Assembly: GCF_038069945.1 (NCBI RefSeq)
Contig: NZ_JBBPEV010000001.1
Location: 2,046,001-2,110,000, forward strand
Direction of reading: 5' to 3'
DNA from: Aquabacterium sp. A3
GTDB lineage: Bacteria > Pseudomonadota > Gammaproteobacteria > Burkholderiales > Burkholderiaceae_C
Length of the DNA: 64,000 nt
This document shows, in pieces, positions 1 through 11,460 of this stretch. The first letter of the stretch is position 1. Each line of letters begins with the position of its first letter. The translations under genes and the position numbers were made by a program. The notes beneath the pieces are model-generated. The model saw nothing but the letters and a program-made list of their open reading frames with translations, made no database searches and was not told the origin of the DNA.

Positions 1-2
1 AC

Positions 3-2132
<2,130 letters not shown>

Positions 2133-3200
2133 TCAGATCACCGAATCGGCGAAGCCTGCGCCGCGCTCGTCGGCGTACAGCTCCATGATCCGCAAGATCT
2201 CGTACTGCTGCTGCATGAACGCATCGACCAGCACCGGGTCAAACGCCCGGCCGCGCTCTTCGGCGATGATGGCCAGTGCCTGCGGGCCCGTCATGGCGGG
2301 GCGGTAAGGCCGGTCGTTCATGAGCGCATCGAACACATCGGCCATGGCCACGATGCGCCCGAACAAGGGAATCTGCTCGCCCTGCAAGCCCTGGGGATAG
2401 CCGGTGCCGTCCCAGCGCTCATGGTGGGTCAGCGCAATGGTGCGGGCCGTGGCCAGCAACTCGTGCTCGTGGCGGCCGATGATGTCGGCCCCGATCTGGG
2501 GATGCTGGCGCACCAGCACGCGCTCGTCATCGGTCAGAGGGCCCGGTTTGCTCAACACATGGTCGGGGATGCCGATCTTGCCCACGTCGTGCAAGGCCGA
2601 GGTCTGAAACAGCAGTTGCAGGGCTTCAGGGCCCAGGCCGATCTGCTGCCCCAGCAAGCGGGCGATGTGGCTGATGCGCACCACGTGGTTGCCACCCTGG
2701 TGGTCCTTGAACCCGGCGGCCCGTCCCAGGCGACGGATGATCTGCTGGCGCGTGGCCACCAGCTCGCTGGTGCGCTGCGCCACCATGCGCTCCAGCTCGC
2801 GCGACTGGTCGTACAGCGCCAGGTGCGTGCGCACACGGGCCTGCACCAGCGGCGGGCTGATGGGTTTGGTGATGTAGTCGACCGCGCCCAGGCTCAGGCC
2901 CATGGCCTCGTCTTCGATCGTGCTCATGGCCGTCACGAAGATGATGGGAATGCGGCGGCGATCGGGGTTGGCCTTGATGCGCCGACACACCTCGTGCCCA
3001 CTGAGGTCGGGCATCATGATGTCCAGCAAGATCAGGTCAGGTGGCTCGTCGGAGTACGCCAGCTGCAGGGCCTTTTCGCCGGAGGTGGCCACCTTGATGC
3101 GGTGGTCCGACCCCAGCACCCGGGTCAACAACTCGATGTTCTGCGGAGAATCGTCGGCCACCAGGATGGTGGGCCGGCGCACGCCTGTCGTCACGGACAT
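2133..3200 (-). CDS. Response regulator with HD-GYP domain (probable c-di-GMP phosphodiesterase)
   Basis: The 355-residue protein begins with a receiver domain (phospho-acceptor Asp in LILLDIMMPDLSG), followed by a short coiled linker (residues about 125-150). An HD-GYP domain follows, with the metal-binding HD in LHDVGKIGIPDH, a second HHE in THHERWDGTGYP, and the GYP signature within it. Proteins of this RpfG-like architecture hydrolyse cyclic di-GMP to GMP or pGpG when the receiver is phosphorylated. All metal and GYP residues are present, so it is expected to be active. It lies 16 bp downstream of a cyclic-nucleotide-binding gene on the same strand, probably in one operon, and converges on the hybrid kinase that ends at 2132. 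Confidence 0.93.
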   Translation of the reverse strand: MSVTTGVRRPTILVADDSPQNIELLTRVLGSDHRIKVATSGEKALQLAYSDEPPDLILLDIMMPDLSGHEVCRRIKANPDRRRIPIIFVTAMSTIEDEAMGLSLGAVDYITKPISPPLVQARVRTHLALYDQSRELERMVAQRTSELVATRQQIIRRLGRAAGFKDHQGGNHVVRISHIARLLGQQIGLGPEALQLLFQTSALHDVGKIGIPDHVLSKPGPLTDDERVLVRQHPQIGADIIGRHEHELLATARTIALTHHERWDGTGYPQGLQGEQIPLFGRIVAMADVFDALMNDRPYRPAMTGPQALAIIAEERGRAFDPVLVDAFMQQQYEILRIMELYADERGAGFADSVI

Positions 3201-3216
3201 CCCTGCTGGCCTCCCC

Positions 3217-3684
3217 TCACGCCACCGGCACCTGCCGTGTCAGGTTGGCCCGCATGCGCAAGGCCATCACCCCGCCTGCGGCCCTGACCACCTCCACCGC
3301 CACCAGCGGCACGCGGGCGGCCAGTTCTTCAAACCGAGGCAGGCGCAAGGCGTAGATCACACAGGGCGTCATGGCCTCGACATTGGCCATGCGGGGGGCG
3401 TCGGTGAACAGGCCGGGTTCGCCGCAGATGGCCCCGGGCCGCAAGATGGCGATGCGGGACGCACCCGGCGCACCGCCCGTGACGAACACCTGCAGCGAGC
3501 CCTGCCCTAGAAAGTACACCGTGCGGTCGTGGTCACCCTGCTTGATGAGCAGGTCGCCCGAGCGCAGTTCATGCCGGGTGAGGTACTGGCAAAACGTGCG
3601 CCATTGCTGCGCATCCAGGCGCGCACGGAAGGCGTCTTCCGTGTTCAGCGTCTGTATCGCCTGAATCAATTCTGTCGAATCCAT
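3217..3684 (-). CDS. Cyclic nucleotide-binding (Crp-like cNMP) domain protein
   Basis: The protein is about 155 residues and consists almost entirely of a cNMP-binding beta-barrel: a GDLLIKQGDHDRTVYFLGQG strand pair, then the phosphate-binding-cassette region around GAICGEPGLF. No helix-turn-helix follows, so it is not a complete Crp/Fnr transcription factor. It may act as a stand-alone ligand sensor. The frame is open up to 3750, but ATG 3684 (MDSTELIQ) is preferred because a GAGG Shine-Dalgarno sequence precedes it and the upstream extension is low complexity. It sits immediately upstream of the HD-GYP regulator, which suggests a common nucleotide-signalling operon. The bound ligand is unknown. 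Confidence 0.85.
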   Translation of the reverse strand: MDSTELIQAIQTLNTEDAFRARLDAQQWRTFCQYLTRHELRSGDLLIKQGDHDRTVYFLGQGSLQVFVTGGAPGASRIAILRPGAICGEPGLFTDAPRMANVEAMTPCVIYALRLPRFEELAARVPLVAVEVVRAAGGVMALRMRANLTRQVPVA

Positions 3685-3792
3685 CCTTGCCTCACCTGTG
3701 CCTTGCTTGCGCTGTGCCTGTGCTCTGCTCGTGCCTGACGTGCGCGCCAAGCCTGCGCAACCGAGTGACTTTAAATCAAGCGCCCGCCGCTG

Positions 3793-5214
3793 TCACTTGC
3801 CGATGCAGAACCGCGTGAATATTTCACCCAGCAAATCGTCGGCCGAGAACACCCCGGTGATGCTGCCCAGGGCATTGTGCGCCAGTCGCAGCTCTTCGGC
3901 CAGCAGGTCCAGGGCCCCATCGGCCTGTGCGGCGTGGGCCTGGGCATGGCCCAGGTGCTCACGCGCCACGCGCAAGGCCTGCACATGGCGTTGCCGGGCG
4001 ATGAACAGGCCCTCGGGCACCGCCTGCCAGCCCGCGATCTCCAGCAAGGTCTGACGCAGGGCCTGCAAGCCCTCACCGGTGCGGGCCGACAGCCGCACGG
4101 CCTGTCCGGCCGCCGGCGCCACGCCCGCCACGGTGGCGTCCACATCGGCCTTGTTGAACACGTGCACCACGCGCAGGCCTGGCGGCAGACGGGCGGCGAT
4201 GGCCTCGTCGGCCTGCACATACGCAGGCTCATGCACGCGGGTCAGGTCGTGCAGAAACAACACCGCATCGGCGCCTCGGATGGCCTCCCAGCTGCGCGCC
4301 ATGCCGATGCGCTCCACCTCGTCGGTGGCGTCTTCGTCGGCGCGCAAGCCGGCCGTGTCGATCACGTGCAGGGGCACGCCCTCGATCTGGATCGTCTGGC
4401 TGACCTTGTCGCGCGTGGTGCCCGCGATCGGGGTGACGATGGCCAGCTCCGCGCCGGCCAGGGCATTGAGCAAGGAGCTCTTGCCCGCATTGGGCTGGCC
4501 GGCCAGCACCACCTGAAGTCCTTCGCGCAACAAGGCGCCCTGGCGTGCCTGGCGCAACACCGTCTCCAGGGTGGTGGCCAGGCGGTCGAGCTTGCCGCGT
4601 GCATCGGCCTTTTCCAGAAAGTCGATCTCTTCTTCCGGGAAGTCCAGCGTGGCCTCCACCAGCATGCGCAACTGCACCATCTGGGCGCGCAAAGCCTCCA
4701 CCTCGCGGCTGAAGGCCCCACCCAAAGAGCGGCTGGCCGAACGTGCCGCCGCCTCGGTGCTGGCATCGATCAGGTCGGCGATCGCCTCGGCCTGGGCCAG
4801 GTCGATCTTGTCGTTCAAGAACGCCCGTTGCGTGAACTCGCCGGGCTCGGCCAGTCGCAAGCCCGGCAGGCAGGCGCGGCCCGTGGCCCCCTCAGGCGCG
4901 GCCGCCGCTTCCAGGCAGCGCGCCAGCAACAACTGCATCACCACGGGGCCGCCGTGGCCCTGCAGCTCCAGCACGTCCTCACCGGTGTAGCTGTGCGGCG
5001 CCGGAAAATACACCGCCAGGCCATGGTCCAGCGCCTCGCCACGGGCGTCCTTGAACGGCCCGTACGTGGCCACGCGCGGCGCCAGTTCACGGCCACACAG
5101 CGCGCGGGCCAGTGGCATCAGGCCCTGGCCCGACACCCGCACAATGCCCACCGCCCCTCGGCCGGGGGCCGTGGCCACCGCCACGATCGGCTCCTTGTGT
5201 TGTCCCCAACGCAT
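3793..5214 (-). CDS. mnmE: tRNA uridine-5-carboxymethylaminomethyl modification GTPase MnmE
   Basis: MnmE, with MnmG, installs the cmnm5 group on wobble uridine 34 of certain tRNAs. The N-terminal tetrahydrofolate-binding domain starts with [20 protein letters not shown]. The inserted G domain shows G1 ([12 protein letters not shown]), G3 (VIDTAGLR) and G4 (NKAD). The C-terminus ends in FCIGK, which holds the conserved catalytic Cys. Length (473 residues) is normal. A GTG two codons upstream (5220) is possible, but ATG 5214 sits 5 nt after GAGG. It is the last gene of the usual rpmH-rnpA-yidD-yidC-mnmE order near oriC, although a 300-bp gap with a small divergent ORF separates it from yidC. 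Confidence 0.97.
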   Translation of the reverse strand: MRWGQHKEPIVAVATAPGRGAVGIVRVSGQGLMPLARALCGRELAPRVATYGPFKDARGEALDHGLAVYFPAPHSYTGEDVLELQGHGGPVVMQLLLARCLEAAAAPEGATGRACLPGLRLAEPGEFTQRAFLNDKIDLAQAEAIADLIDASTEAAARSASRSLGGAFSREVEALRAQMVQLRMLVEATLDFPEEEIDFLEKADARGKLDRLATTLETVLRQARQGALLREGLQVVLAGQPNAGKSSLLNALAGAELAIVTPIAGTTRDKVSQTIQIEGVPLHVIDTAGLRADEDATDEVERIGMARSWEAIRGADAVLFLHDLTRVHEPAYVQADEAIAARLPPGLRVVHVFNKADVDATVAGVAPAAGQAVRLSARTGEGLQALRQTLLEIAGWQAVPEGLFIARQRHVQALRVAREHLGHAQAHAAQADGALDLLAEELRLAHNALGSITGVFSADDLLGEIFTRFCIGK

Positions 5215-5305
5215 CGTCACCTCACACCTTCACACGCCATGATGGCCCCGAGCTGGCACCGATGTTGCATTGCAGCATTGACCAAGCCCGCCACACGGAG
5301 GCCCC

Positions 5306-5431
5306 ATGCTCGACACCCTGGCCCAACTGCTCCTGATCGGTGCACCCACCACCGACCCCGCACAAACCTGGCCCCTGGCCCTGGCCTCGGTGGCCCTGGC
5401 CGTGGGCATTTTGCGCCGCCGCCGCGACTGA
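5306..5431 (+). CDS. Small one-TM protein with Arg-rich C-terminus (41 aa, unannotated type)
   Basis: A short ORF lies in the 300-bp gap between mnmE and yidC, opposite to both. ATG 5306 is preceded by GGAGG with 5-nt spacing, the best ribosome binding site in the gap. The translation begins MLDTLAQLLLIG and ends with a hydrophobic stretch (WPLALASVALAVGIL) followed directly by RRRRD. The end resembles a PEP-CTERM or LPXTG-like sorting tail (hydrophobic helix plus Arg cluster), but there is no signal peptide or PEP motif. It could be a single-pass inner-membrane microprotein. It may also be fortuitous, since coding support is only the RBS and the amphipathic organisation. Confidence 0.4.
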   Translation: MLDTLAQLLLIGAPTTDPAQTWPLALASVALAVGILRRRRD

Positions 5432-5460
5432 GCGCCAGCCCTGCGGCGACCCCTTCAATG

Positions 5461-5489
5461 AAAAAGCCGCCAGGGTGACCCGGCGGCTC
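5461..5489 (-). terminator. Rho-independent terminator of the rpmH-yidC operon
   Basis: Read on the minus strand, a GC-rich stem (AGCCGCC pairing with GGCGGCT, 5465-5471 with 5482-5488) is followed by TTTTT. It lies about 25 bp after the yidC stop codon. Confidence 0.8.
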
Positions 5490-5514
5490 CATGTCCGTGG
5501 CGCTTCGCCCCTCG

Positions 5515-7215
5515 TCAGGTGTTGACGCCCAGGCTGCGGTTGATCATCCACTGCTGCGCGATCGACAGGATGTTGTTCGTCAACCAGTACAGCACCAGGC
5601 CGGCCGGGAAGAAGAAGAACAGCACCGAGAACATCAGCGGCATGATCCACATCAGCTTGGCCTGCATGGGGTCCGGCGGCGTGGGGTTCAGCCAGGTCTG
5701 CAGCAGGGTGGAGCCGGTCATCAGCAGGGGCAGCACATAGTACGGGTCCTTGACCGACAGGTCGGTGATCCAACCCACCCAGGGCGCGTTGCGCATCTCC
5801 ACCGACGACAGCAGCACCCAGTACAGCGCGATGAACACCGGAATCTGGATCAGGATGGGCAGACAGCCGCCGATCGGATTGACCTTTTCTTCGCGGTAGA
5901 TCTTCAGCATCTCCTGCTGCATCTGCTGCGGGTTGTCTTTCAGCGACTCACGCAGGGCCTGGATGCGCGGATTGAGCGCCTTCATCTTGGCCATCGAGCG
6001 GTAGGCGCTGGCGTTCAGGCCGTAAAACGCGGCCTTGAGCAGCACCACCAACAGCACGATGGCCCAGCCCCAGTTGCCCACCAGGTTGTGGATGTGGAAC
6101 AGCAGCCAGAACAGCGGCTTGGCCAGCAGGTGGGTCCAGCCGTAGTCCTTGACCAGCTCCAGGCCCTCGGCGATGTCCTTGAGCTTCATTTCTTCCTGGG
6201 GGCCCATGTACAGCTGCGTGTCCACCGTGGCCGAGGCGCCCGGGGCCACCTCACCCACCGGGAACAGCATGCCCACGGCGTAGAGGTTGCCGGCCTGCTG
6301 GCGCGCGAAAAACTCGCGCTGCGTGCTGGCCGGGTTCAACCACACCGAGGTGAAGTAATGCTGCACCACCGACACCCAGCCATCCGGCGCCGACTTCTGG
6401 AAATCGGCTTCTTTCTTGCTGATCTTGTCGAAAGGCACCTTCTGGAACTTGGCTTCGGCCGTGTAAATGGCCGGGCCGGTGTACGACTGCGGCGCACCCC
6501 ACACATCCGGGCCTTCATGGATCAGCGAGCCGTCGCGCACCAGCTGCACATACAACTGCGGGTTGATCGCTGCCGCGCCTTGGTTGAGCACCTCCTGGCG
6601 CACGTCCACCAGGTAGCTGCCGCGCTGGAAGGTGTAGGTGCGCACCAGTTGCACGCCGGCCACCGGGTCGGAGGCCAGCTTCACCACCAGGGTGTCCTGC
6701 CCTTCGGCCAGGGTGCGCTCATTGCTGACCAGCTTGAACGGCGTGAGGTGCGTGGGCACATCACCGGCCGCCTGGCCGATCAAACCCGACTGCGCCACGT
6801 AGGTCTTGCCCGCCGACCGATCGAACAGCACCATGTTGCCGCCCGCCTCGCCAGAAGCACGGTGTTGCAGCATCTCGGCACGCACCACGCTGGCACCCAG
6901 GGTGTCGATGTCCACCTTGAGCACGTCGGTGCTGATGCTCAGCACCTCCGACGGTGTCGCTGCGGGGGCGGCCGCCACCTCGGCGCCCGGCGTGGCGCCC
7001 GCGGCGTTGGTGGCCAGGGTGCCGCCGGCCGCCGGCACCGAGGCCGTGCCATTGTCGGCACCACCGCTGGCGGCCTGGGCCACCGGCGAGGCCGCCGGTG
7101 CGGGCTGGAACAGCGAGGGCTGGCCGGTGTGGCGCAGCCAGCCGTCCCACAACATCAGCAGCGAGACGGCAAACACCGACCACAGCAGCACGCGGCGCAA
7201 ATCGTTGTTGATCAT
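5515..7215 (-). CDS. yidC: Membrane protein insertase YidC
   Basis: YidC inserts and folds inner-membrane proteins, alone or with SecYEG. The 566-residue protein starts MINNDLRRVLLWSVFAVSLL, an N-terminal membrane anchor. A Gly/Ala-rich linker and the large periplasmic P1 beta domain of Gram-negative YidC follow. The conserved C-terminal five-TM insertase core contains the EEKVNPIGGCLPILIQIPVF segment. It overlaps the end of yidD by 4 bp (7212-7215) and is followed by a clear terminator. It belongs to the conserved rpmH-rnpA-yidD-yidC cluster. Length and domain order are normal for Betaproteobacteria. Confidence 0.97.
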   Translation of the reverse strand: MINNDLRRVLLWSVFAVSLLMLWDGWLRHTGQPSLFQPAPAASPVAQAASGGADNGTASVPAAGGTLATNAAGATPGAEVAAAPAATPSEVLSISTDVLKVDIDTLGASVVRAEMLQHRASGEAGGNMVLFDRSAGKTYVAQSGLIGQAAGDVPTHLTPFKLVSNERTLAEGQDTLVVKLASDPVAGVQLVRTYTFQRGSYLVDVRQEVLNQGAAAINPQLYVQLVRDGSLIHEGPDVWGAPQSYTGPAIYTAEAKFQKVPFDKISKKEADFQKSAPDGWVSVVQHYFTSVWLNPASTQREFFARQQAGNLYAVGMLFPVGEVAPGASATVDTQLYMGPQEEMKLKDIAEGLELVKDYGWTHLLAKPLFWLLFHIHNLVGNWGWAIVLLVVLLKAAFYGLNASAYRSMAKMKALNPRIQALRESLKDNPQQMQQEMLKIYREEKVNPIGGCLPILIQIPVFIALYWVLLSSVEMRNAPWVGWITDLSVKDPYYVLPLLMTGSTLLQTWLNPTPPDPMQAKLMWIMPLMFSVLFFFFPAGLVLYWLTNNILSIAQQWMINRSLGVNT

Positions 7216-7529
7216 GGGCGAGGGGGTTCCGAGGAAGGTTGACAGAAACGGGACAACAACCCCGCCTTCTTGAAAGGCGAGGCGTCGGGCACGGGGTCAT
7301 GCCCCCCGTCACACAAAGGGTGGCAACGCAGGATACGGCGGGTGGCCAGGTAAGAGCCTGCCAGCGGACCATGACGCTCCAGCGACGTGAGGGCGTATTG
7401 TGAACACGTGGGCGTGAAACGGCAGGCCGAGCCCAGCCAGGGGCTCAACAACAGCCGATAGCCCTGCACGACGCCGATCAGCACACGGTTCAGCGCGCGG
7501 CTGAGCACCTGGCACACACCGCCCATCAT
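7212..7529 (-). CDS. yidD: Membrane protein insertion efficiency factor YidD
   Basis: This small membrane-associated protein is thought to assist YidC-dependent insertion. The family core is visible as GYRLLLSPWLG followed by CRFTPTCSQYA and RILRCHPLCDGGHDPVP, which includes the conserved Cys residues. ATG 7529 overlaps the rnpA stop in an ATGA junction and is preferred over the longer frame to 7556. The C-terminal 20 residues after DPVP are a variable tail. It overlaps yidC by 4 bp, so the three genes are translationally coupled. Confidence 0.93.
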   Translation of the reverse strand: MMGGVCQVLSRALNRVLIGVVQGYRLLLSPWLGSACRFTPTCSQYALTSLERHGPLAGSYLATRRILRCHPLCDGGHDPVPDASPFKKAGLLSRFCQPSSEPPRP

Positions 7530-8002
7530 CGCCGCACCTCGCGCACCCGTGCCCACAGCTCATCGAGCTCGCGGCGCACGGCGGCGCTCAAGGCATCAGA
7601 CGCCGCGCTGGGAAACTCCGCGCGGTCGAAGCCACGCGTCAGCCGCACCACCCAGGCCGACAAGGGCACCGGCTCGGCGGGTTGACCTTGAGCCTCACCT
7701 TGACCAACAGGCCGCAGGCGCGACAAGGCCGCCACGGCATGCCGGCGAACAGATTCGCGGGCCTGGTGGCGGATCAAGGAGCGGGTGACCGAACGGCGTG
7801 CCTGTTTTTTGGGCACCACCAACCCCAGCCGCCCCACCATGTCATCCACAGCCGGGGGCGTGCCCAGGGACGGGGTTGTTGACAACTGGACCGACACGGG
7901 CCGCCTCCACAAAGCGTGCAAGGCGAAATGCGCGGTTTTAGACACTGGGCGTGTTCCCAGTGCCTGCTGAAAATCCGATGATTTCAGGCTGGCAGGTTTC
8001 AC
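7526..8002 (-). CDS. rnpA: Ribonuclease P protein component RnpA
   Basis: RnpA binds the RNase P RNA and helps 5' maturation of tRNA precursors. The family core is present: TAHFALHALW near the start, then GRLGLVVPKKQARRSVTRSL. The basic RNR helix reads RSLIRHQAR here, against the usual RNxxKRxxR, so the Asn and the Lys-Arg pair are substituted. The frame is open to 8086, but GTG 8002 (VKPASLKSSDF) best fits the family N-terminus; no strong Shine-Dalgarno decides it. A Pro/Gln-rich insertion (about residues 108-115) and an Arg-rich C-terminus are lineage features. It lies downstream of rpmH and overlaps yidD by 4 bp. Confidence 0.9.
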   Translation of the reverse strand: MKPASLKSSDFQQALGTRPVSKTAHFALHALWRRPVSVQLSTTPSLGTPPAVDDMVGRLGLVVPKKQARRSVTRSLIRHQARESVRRHAVAALSRLRPVGQGEAQGQPAEPVPLSAWVVRLTRGFDRAEFPSAASDALSAAVRRELDELWARVREVRR

Positions 8003-8139
8003 GGCTCGGCTGTCCTGGCGGCGATCAAAAACGACCGTCAGAGCGTGACAAAGCCGGGCAAAGCCCGGCCCTGCTCGTGGTTGCACACACGCCTGAGCCG
8101 GCTATCGCCGCGTCAGGCACGGTGCTGCACCATGCTGGC

Positions 8140-8274
8140 TCAGACAGCCAGGCGCTTGCGGCCCTTGGCGCGGCGGGCGTTCAGCACCTTGCGGCCGCCC
8201 TTGGTCTTCATGCGCACCAAAAAGCCATGGGTGCGGGCGCGACGGGTCTTGGAGGGTTGGTAGGTACGCTTCAT
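8140..8274 (-). CDS. rpmH: 50S ribosomal protein L34
   Basis: The 44-residue protein begins [18 protein letters not shown] and ends GRKRLAV, matching L34 throughout, including the [18 protein letters not shown] segment. It is the first gene of the minus-strand cluster next to the origin and is divergent from dnaA. It is very basic, as expected for a large-subunit rRNA-binding protein. Confidence 0.98.
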   Translation of the reverse strand: MKRTYQPSKTRRARTHGFLVRMKTKGGRKVLNARRAKGRKRLAV

Positions 8275-8489
8275 GATGATCTTTCACTGAGCCAGCACCT
8301 CAACCTTAGGGCCGGCAGAACCCGCGATTACATCAGCTTTTGCACATCAGGTCAACGTGTGTGCGCAAAAACAGGCGCCGGCACCCGGCCAATCGATGCT
8401 GATCTCGAACAAAAAACTGTGGATAACCCGGTTCACGAGCGCCCGAAGACGCTTAGAATTCGCCTCCCAAGGAAGGACTTGTCCACAAC
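8275..8489. promoter_or_regulatory. rpmH-dnaA intergenic region with DnaA boxes
   Basis: This 215-bp divergent region must hold the promoters of both rpmH and dnaA. It contains a perfect DnaA box (TGTGGATAA, 8418-8426, minus orientation) and a near-perfect one (TTGTCCACA, 8479-8487) just before the dnaA start codon. The second would allow DnaA to repress its own translation start region or transcription. It may be part of oriC or only the autoregulatory site; the dnaA-dnaN gap also carries boxes. Confidence 0.6.
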
Positions 8490-10022
8490 ATGAGTGCCGC
8501 CGAATTGCCCACCACGGGCCCCGCCGAGCTGCCATACCTGTGGCAACGCTGCTGCCAGCGACTGGCCACCGAACTGCCCGAGCAACAGTTCAACACCTGG
8601 ATCCGTCCCCTGCCAGACGCGCAGGCCAGCGTGCAAGAGGGTGTGACCGTGCTGTGTGTGCGTGTGCCCAACCGCTTCATGCTGGACTGGATCCGCACGC
8701 AATACAGCGCCCGGCTGGAAGCCATTCTGGGCGAACTGGTGGATGGTGACGTGCGCCTGGACATCGCCATGGCCCCCCGGGCCGCGCCCACCGGCGTGGC
8801 CATGGGCGCTCAGGGCGGTGCGATGCTCCCCACGCGGGCCATGCCCAGCAATGCCCAGCTCAACAGCCCCACCCTGCAACGCCTGATGCCCCACCTGGGT
8901 GACCGTGGCGACCGCAGCGCGGCTGGTGAACCGCACGAGCGCCACCCCCTGGGCGGCCAGGGCATGGCCCATGCCCCGGCACCCCGGCATCAGCTGCCCC
9001 AGGTCATGGGCCTGAACCCGGCCCTGACCTTCGACAACCTCGTGCCCGGCCGCGCCAACCAGATGGCCCGCACCGCCGCCCTGCACGTGGCCGGCAGCCC
9101 CGGCCACATGTACAACCCGCTGTTCATCTACGGCGGCGTGGGCCTGGGTAAAACCCACCTGATGAACGCGGTGGGCAACGCCCTGCTGGCCGACAAGCCC
9201 GACGCGCGCATCCTCTACCTGCACGCCGAACAGTTCATCAGCGATGTGGTCAAGAACTACCAGCGCAAGACCTTTGACGAGCTCAAGGCCAAGTACCACA
9301 GCCTCGACCTGCTGCTGATCGACGACGTGCAGTTCTTCGCCGGCAAGGACCGCACCCAGGAAGAGTTCTTCAACGCCTTCGAAGCCCTGCTGGCCAAGAA
9401 GGCACACATCATCATGACGAGCGACACCTACCCCAAGGGGCTCGCCAACATCGATGAGCGACTGACCTCGCGCTTTGATTCGGGCCTGACGGTGGCCATC
9501 GAGCCCCCCGAGCTGGAAATGCGCGTGGCCATCCTGATCAAAAAGGCCGCACAAGAGGCCATCGAGATGCCCGAAGACGTGGCCTTCTTCGTGGCCAAGA
9601 ACGTGCGCGCCAACGTGCGCGAACTAGAAGGCGCCCTCCGCAAGGTGCTGGCGTTTGCCAAGTTCAGCCACAAAGAGATCACCATCCACCTGGCCCGTGA
9701 GGCCTTGAAAGACCTGCTGTCCATCCAGAACCGGCAGATCTCGGTGGAGAACATCCAGAAAACCGTGGCCGACTTCTACAAGATCAAGGTGGCCGACATG
9801 TACTCCAAGAAGCGCCCCGCCTCGATCGCCAAGCCCCGTCAGATCGCCATGTACCTGGCCAAGGAGCTGACCCAGAAGAGCCTGCCCGAGATCGGCGAGC
9901 TCTTTGGGGGGCGTGACCACACCACGGTGCTGCACGCCTGCCGCAAGATCGCCAGCGACCGGGCCAAAGACAGCGAGCTCAACCAGCAACTGCACGTGCT
10001 GGAGCAAACGCTGAAAGGCTGA
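8490..10022 (+). CDS. dnaA: Chromosomal replication initiator protein DnaA
   Basis: DnaA binds 9-mer boxes at oriC and melts the duplex for helicase loading. Domain I (residues 1-90, [20 protein letters not shown]) is followed by a long Gly/Met/His-rich domain II linker (about 90-170). The AAA+ domain III has Walker A ([12 protein letters not shown]) and Walker B ([10 protein letters not shown]). Domain IV ends with the DNA-binding signature [15 protein letters not shown]. The 510-residue length is slightly above E. coli because of the linker. AAGGA precedes the ATG. A strong terminator follows at 10037-10061, so dnaN is probably transcribed separately as well. Confidence 0.98.
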   Translation: MSAAELPTTGPAELPYLWQRCCQRLATELPEQQFNTWIRPLPDAQASVQEGVTVLCVRVPNRFMLDWIRTQYSARLEAILGELVDGDVRLDIAMAPRAAPTGVAMGAQGGAMLPTRAMPSNAQLNSPTLQRLMPHLGDRGDRSAAGEPHERHPLGGQGMAHAPAPRHQLPQVMGLNPALTFDNLVPGRANQMARTAALHVAGSPGHMYNPLFIYGGVGLGKTHLMNAVGNALLADKPDARILYLHAEQFISDVVKNYQRKTFDELKAKYHSLDLLLIDDVQFFAGKDRTQEEFFNAFEALLAKKAHIIMTSDTYPKGLANIDERLTSRFDSGLTVAIEPPELEMRVAILIKKAAQEAIEMPEDVAFFVAKNVRANVRELEGALRKVLAFAKFSHKEITIHLAREALKDLLSIQNRQISVENIQKTVADFYKIKVADMYSKKRPASIAKPRQIAMYLAKELTQKSLPEIGELFGGRDHTTVLHACRKIASDRAKDSELNQQLHVLEQTLKG

Positions 10023-10036
10023 TGCAGGCATGCCAG

Positions 10037-10061
10037 GAGACCCCAGCGGGTCTCTTTTTTT
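10037..10061 (+). terminator. Rho-independent terminator after dnaA
   Basis: The perfect 7-bp stem GAGACCC/GGGTCTC (10037-10043 with 10048-10054), loop CAGC, is followed by TTTTTTT. Confidence 0.88.
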
Positions 10062-10083
10062 ACCCCTTGTCAAGGCACAAACT

Positions 10084-10239
10084 TGTGGACAAGAAAAGAA
10101 CAAGCACCCACTTGTCCACAGGCTGAGACCAAAGCGCGAAGTTGTTGTCTGTTGTCCCCATCACGAAGCCGGGTAGCATCCACAGACTTGTCCGGGTCGT
10201 AAATCCTTGATGGATCAGGACAAAATAGCGTTGTGCACA
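10084..10239. promoter_or_regulatory. DnaA-box cluster in dnaA-dnaN gap (candidate oriC part)
   Basis: This gap holds two 9-mers that match the DnaA box with one mismatch: TTGTCCACA on the minus strand at 10084-10092 and on the plus strand at 10112-10120. Two weaker ones are GCATCCACA (10176-10184) and TTGTGCACA (10231-10239). The 10200-10280 segment is comparatively AT-rich, as expected for an unwinding region or the dnaN promoter. Whether this gap or the rpmH-dnaA gap is the functional origin cannot be decided by eye. Confidence 0.6.
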
Positions 10240-10283
10240 GAAAAAGTCGCCCTCTACTACGACGACCAATTTGAAAGATTAAG

Positions 10284-11405
10284 ATGATTGTGTTGAAAGC
10301 AGCCCAGGAAAAAATCCTCGCCGCCCTGCAGTCCGTGGGCGGCATCGTGGAGCGGCGCCACACACTGCCCATCCTGGCCAACGTCCTGATCCGCAAAAAC
10401 GGCCCCGCGCTGGAGCTCATCACCAGCGACCTGGAAATCCAGATCCGCACCACGGCCCAGCTCGATGGTGACGACGGCAGCTACGCCACCACCGTGGGCG
10501 CCAAAAAGCTGGGCGACATCCTCAAGAGCCTGCCGGCGGACCAGACCGTGTCGCTGACGGCCAACCAGAACAAGCTCACCCTGCAAGGCGGCAAAAGCCG
10601 CTTCACGCTGCAAACGCTGCCCGCCGAAGACTTCCCCCTGGTGCAAGAGGCCGCCGACTTCGGCCCCGCCTTCAGCGTGCCTCAGAAGACCCTGAAGATG
10701 CTGATCGGCCAGGTGCACTTCGCCATGGCCGTGCACGACATCCGCTACTACCTCAACGGCATCCTGTTCGTGGCAGAAGGCAACACCCTGACCCTGGTGG
10801 CCACCGACGGACACCGCCTGGCGCTGTCTCAGGCCACGCTGGAGGTCGAAATGCCCAAGCAAGAGGTCATCCTGCCCCGCAAGACCGTTTTGGAGCTCAT
10901 GCGGCTTCTGAAGGACGATGGCAAGGGCGAAGAAGAACAGCTCATCGAGATGCGCTTTGCCGGCAACCAGGCCAAGTTCAGCTTCGGCGGCCTGGAGTTC
11001 GTCACCAAGCTGGTCGAGGGCAAGTTCCCCGACTACAACCGCGTCATCCCCAAGAACCACAAGCACCACATCACCCTGGGCCGCACCACCTTGCTGGCCA
11101 GCCTGCAGCGGGCCGCCATCCTCACGTCGGACAAGTTCAAGGGCGTGCGCCTGAACATCGCGCCCGGCCTGATGAGCATCGCGTCGAGCAACGCCGAGCA
11201 GGAAGAGGCCAAGGAAGACATCGAAATCGACTACGGTGGCGACAGCTTCGAGATCGGCTTCAACGTGAGCTACCTGATGGACGTGCTGTCCAACATGAGC
11301 CAGGAGATGGTGACCGTGTCGCTGCAAGACGCCAACAGCTCGGCCCTGATCACCAACCCCGAGTACGAAGGCTTCAAGTACGTGGTGATGCCGATGCGGA
11401 TTTGA
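10284..11405 (+). CDS. dnaN: DNA polymerase III subunit beta (sliding clamp)
   Basis: The 373-residue protein begins MIVLKAAQEKILAALQSVGG and has the three repeated clamp domains typical of DnaN. Recognisable segments include RRHTLPILANVLI, ATDGHRLAL and the C-terminal YVVMPMRI hydrophobic end that shapes the client-peptide pocket. Dimers encircle DNA and tether the replicative polymerase. It follows dnaA by 260 bp containing DnaA boxes. gyrB, which often follows directly, is separated here by two PEP-CTERM genes. Confidence 0.98.
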   Translation: MIVLKAAQEKILAALQSVGGIVERRHTLPILANVLIRKNGPALELITSDLEIQIRTTAQLDGDDGSYATTVGAKKLGDILKSLPADQTVSLTANQNKLTLQGGKSRFTLQTLPAEDFPLVQEAADFGPAFSVPQKTLKMLIGQVHFAMAVHDIRYYLNGILFVAEGNTLTLVATDGHRLALSQATLEVEMPKQEVILPRKTVLELMRLLKDDGKGEEEQLIEMRFAGNQAKFSFGGLEFVTKLVEGKFPDYNRVIPKNHKHHITLGRTTLLASLQRAAILTSDKFKGVRLNIAPGLMSIASSNAEQEEAKEDIEIDYGGDSFEIGFNVSYLMDVLSNMSQEMVTVSLQDANSSALITNPEYEGFKYVVMPMRI

Positions 11406-11460
11406 TCAGGGCACGCCGGCTGGCCCCCACGCGATCGTGGGGGCCGAGCAGACCTTGACC

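Noticed and set aside
3877-5478. 533-residue plus-strand frame
   Set aside because: Antisense to mnmE; Gln/His/Leu-rich composition with no motif.
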